From Limnochordia bacterium (GTDB lineage: Bacteria; Bacillota; Limnochordia; Darwinibacteriales; DTU012), in assembly GCA_007116995.1 (NCBI GenBank), contig SKHL01000172.1, positions 1 to 6,766 on the forward strand: a stretch of 6,766 nt of DNA. The letters run 5' to 3'. Shown in pieces: positions 4,826 through 6,766 of this stretch; positions within the stretch are counted from its first letter, which is position 1, and every line of letters starts with the position of its first letter. Both the position numbers and the translations under genes were made by a program. Under the pieces are notes generated by a model that worked only from the letters and a program-made list of their open reading frames with translations, made no database searches and was not told the DNA's origin.

Positions 4826-5194
4826 ATGAAATCGTTGGATGAGTTGAAGGTCATTCGAGAAAGAGCACAGCATGCCCTAAAAATGAGAGAGTCCGGTGAC
4901 GGAACTGTCATCCAAGTAGCCATGGGAACATGTGGAATTGCCGCCGGTGCAAGAGGGGTAATGATAGCTTTATTGGATGAGTTAGTGAAGCGAGAACGCA
5001 GTGATGTTTTGGTGACCCAAACTGGATGTGCAGGCCTATGTGAAAAGGAGCCGATCGTAACAGTGAAAGAACCTGAAAAAAGTGACGTAGTATATGGTGA
5101 TGTTACAGATCAAAAAGCACGAGATATTATTGCTAAGCATATTGTTAATGGGCAAATTGTTAGTGACTATGTTCTCAATGTTAAGGAGGCCTAG
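4826..5194 (+). CDS. thioredoxin-like [2Fe-2S] ferredoxin, three-cysteine type (HndB-like)
   Basis: A 122-residue soluble electron carrier of the thioredoxin-like [2Fe-2S] family, probably a small subunit or partner of the NAD(P)-linked hydrogenase, as HndB is in Desulfovibrio. Usual members bind the cluster through CX4C and CX3C. The second pair is intact (C68, C72 in GCAGLC), but the first is reduced to C36 in GTCGIAAGA, with glycine G41 where the second cysteine should be. These are the only three cysteines. The GTCGIAAGA motif is, as I recall, common in this clostridial subfamily, so this is a lineage trait and not damage. The cluster may use a non-cysteine fourth ligand or come from another subunit. 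The gene starts two bases after the previous stop, with AGGGAG at 4811-4816. Confidence 0.85.
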   Translation: MKSLDELKVIRERAQHALKMRESGDGTVIQVAMGTCGIAAGARGVMIALLDELVKRERSDVLVTQTGCAGLCEKEPIVTVKEPEKSDVVYGDVTDQKARDIIAKHIVNGQIVSDYVLNVKEA

Positions 5195-5196
5195 TA

Positions 5197-5646
5197 ATGC
5201 TAAGCACGGTTAAACAAGTAGTAACAGAACACGAACATCAACCCAGCCGGTTGCTGGAAATCCTACGCTGTTTACAGACATCCACGAATTACTTGGCAGA
5301 AGAGACCATCATTCAAGTCGCTAAAGAATTGGATGTTCCCATTAGCCAAGTCTATGGTGTGGCGACGTTTTATTCCATGTATTCAACGAAGCCGCGGGGT
5401 AAATATGTTATTCGTTTTTGTGAAAGTGCCCCTTGTCACATAGAAGGGGCTGCAGAAGTATTAGCCGCTATTCAAGGAATTTTAGGGGTAGACGTAGATG
5501 AAACAACAGATAATGGTAAATTTAGCTTGGAGTTAACAAGTTGTTTGGGAGTTTGTGGGGTAGCTCCAGCTATGATGATAAATTCTACAGTTTATGGTAA
5601 CCTCACACCGAAGAAAGTCCAAGAAGTCTTAATGACTTTGGAATAG
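5197..5646 (+). CDS. hydC: NuoE/HydC-like [2Fe-2S] subunit of NAD(P)-linked hydrogenase
   Basis: A 149-residue soluble subunit homologous to complex I NuoE, Thermotoga HydC and Desulfovibrio HndA. It carries one [2Fe-2S] cluster and passes electrons within the diaphorase part of the enzyme. An N-terminal helical part (to about residue 65, including YGVATFYSMYST) precedes the thioredoxin-like domain. All four cluster cysteines are present: C75 and C80 (CESAPC), C116 and C120 (CLGVC). Length is normal for the family. AAGGAGG at 5183-5189 sits seven bases before the ATG, the strongest ribosome binding site in the cluster, and the gap to the preceding gene is two bases. The gene order NuoE then NuoF supports a hydrogenase complex. 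The symbol follows the HydABC convention; hndA would be the alternative. Confidence 0.9.
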   Translation: MLSTVKQVVTEHEHQPSRLLEILRCLQTSTNYLAEETIIQVAKELDVPISQVYGVATFYSMYSTKPRGKYVIRFCESAPCHIEGAAEVLAAIQGILGVDVDETTDNGKFSLELTSCLGVCGVAPAMMINSTVYGNLTPKKVQEVLMTLE

Positions 5647-5661
5647 GGGGGATAATCGAAG

Positions 5662-6766
5662 ATGGCGTTACATCGGTCACATGTATTAATCTGTTCAGGA
5701 TCTAACTGTTCACTACATTCCTCTGGGTATCTAAAGCAACAATTAACTCGTGAGATTGCACAGGCTGGATTAGCTGATGAGATCCGGGTTTTGGAAACCG
5801 GTTGCTTTGGTCTTTGTGCACAAGGTCCCATAATGGTTATTTATCCAGAAGGTATTCATTATTGCAAGGTGAAGCAAGATGACATTCGCGATATAGTCCA
5901 GGAACACTTATTAAAAGGGCGGGTAGTCAATCGGTTACTGTTTAAAGGCACTGCTGGGAAAAATTGGATGACCAAAGAGGACTTTGATTTTTATCGTAAA
6001 CAAGAGCGAGTGGTTTTACGCAATGCGGGATTAATCGATCCAGAGAACATTGAAGAGTCTCTGGTACGTGGGGCCTATGAGGCACTAGGAAAAGCTCTAT
6101 CTCAGTCTCCGGCAGAAGTTATTGAGGAAGTCACGAACTCTAAGCTACAAGGTCGGGGAGGAGCTGGCTTCTCTACAGGACTAAAATGGAGGTTTACCTA
6201 TGAAGCGGCTGGAAGTCCTAAGTATGTAGTCTGCAATGCTGATGAGGGTGAACCCGGAACTAGCAAGGACCGTTTAATTCTAGAAGGAGATCCCCATGCG
6301 ATAATTGAGGGAATGCTAATTTCTGCATATGCAGTGGGGGCTTCTAAGGGGTTTGTCTATATCCGTGGTGAGTATCATTTATCCATAGAACGTCTGCAAA
6401 AAGCCATGGATCAAGCTCGTGAATATGGTTTGTTAGGGACCGGTATTCTTGGTAGTGACTTTGATTTTGACATGGAAATTCGTTCCGGTGCGGGTGCTTA
6501 TATATGTGGTGAAGAAACAGCGCTGTTAAATTCCATTGAAGGTAAGCGGGGTGAACCCCGGTATAAGCCTCCCTATCCAGCCGTAGCTGGATTATGGGGA
6601 AAGCCAACATTGATTAATAATGTAGAAACCTTGGCAAACATCGCACCAATCATTGAAAAAGGTGCAGATTGGTTCCGTAGTATCGGTACACCAGCATGTC
6701 CGGGTACTAAGGTGTTCACCCTGAGCGGAAATATCCGTAATAGTGGTCTGATAGAAGTTCCAATGG
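5662..6766 (+). CDS. hydB: NuoF/HydB-like flavoprotein subunit, 3' end cut off
   Basis: The first 368 codons of a NuoF/HydB-type subunit, which oxidises or reduces NAD(P)H at FMN and, in bifurcating hydrogenases, is the flavin site of the HydABC complex. The frame runs open off the right edge. It begins with a thioredoxin-like [2Fe-2S] domain (C11 and C16 in CSGSNC; C48 and C52 in CFGLC), an N-terminal extension found in HydB/HndC but not in plain NuoF. The flavin/NADH core follows: GRGGAGFSTGLKW (164-176), NADEGEPGTSKDR (192-204), CGEETALLNSIEG (282-294) and INNVETL. The C-terminal [4Fe-4S] and ferredoxin domains expected in a protein of about 600 residues lie outside the window. The ATG at 5662 follows a G-rich site at 5646-5652. 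The cofactor (NAD or NADP) cannot be told from this part. Confidence 0.92.
   Translation, partial: MALHRSHVLICSGSNCSLHSSGYLKQQLTREIAQAGLADEIRVLETGCFGLCAQGPIMVIYPEGIHYCKVKQDDIRDIVQEHLLKGRVVNRLLFKGTAGKNWMTKEDFDFYRKQERVVLRNAGLIDPENIEESLVRGAYEALGKALSQSPAEVIEEVTNSKLQGRGGAGFSTGLKWRFTYEAAGSPKYVVCNADEGEPGTSKDRLILEGDPHAIIEGMLISAYAVGASKGFVYIRGEYHLSIERLQKAMDQAREYGLLGTGILGSDFDFDMEIRSGAGAYICGEETALLNSIEGKRGEPRYKPPYPAVAGLWGKPTLINNVETLANIAPIIEKGADWFRSIGTPACPGTKVFTLSGNIRNSGLIEVPM

Noticed and set aside
5592..6610. Minus-strand open frames opposite hydC and hydB
   Set aside because: They lie opposite highly conserved coding sequence, lack ribosome sites and look like no protein; they are shadows of the + strand genes.

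Overview
The window looks like chromosome from an anaerobic Clostridia-type Firmicute, perhaps a Peptococcaceae relative. The evidence is the strong GGAGG-type Shine-Dalgarno sites, AT-leaning codon use, and a gene set typical of H2-metabolising clostridia. I cannot name the genus. All supported genes lie on the + strand.

Layout. Bases 1-678 are the 3' end of a YeiH/UPF0324-type membrane protein. Bases 679-1006 hold no convincing gene but carry regulatory-looking structure: a perfect TATAAT -10 box, an imperfect Rex-like operator over its -35 region, a 14-bp palindrome, a repeated TTTCACGAAA element and a hairpin. From 1007 to the right edge runs one tightly packed apparent operon of nine genes: DRTGG-domain protein 1 (1007-1384), RsbT-like HATPase (1371-1805), divergent [FeFe]-hydrogenase-like protein (1831-3192), DRTGG-domain protein 2 (3179-3532), PHP-domain phosphoesterase (3529-4269), stand-alone HATPase protein (4266-4823), three-cysteine thioredoxin-like [2Fe-2S] protein (4826-5194), NuoE/HydC-like subunit (5197-5646) and NuoF/HydB-like subunit (5662 to the edge, incomplete).

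How it may work together. The last three genes are the diaphorase and electron-input arm of a multimeric NAD(P)-linked, possibly electron-bifurcating, [FeFe]-hydrogenase. The catalytic HydA is not in the window and is expected downstream. The first six genes look like a regulatory or sensory module. Its hydrogenase keeps the four H-cluster cysteines, but the proton-relay cysteine is alanine and two active-site methionines are replaced, a pattern known from sensory-type (group C) enzymes. It ends in a four-cysteine Fe-S domain and has no PAS domain. It sits beside an RsbT-like kinase-fold protein and is flanked by two DRTGG paralogues. My inference is that it senses H2 or redox state and signals through the GHKL proteins to control the hydrogenase. 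Many clostridia carry recognisable versions of this cluster, so the gene set is not new, but its signalling logic is, to my knowledge, not established.
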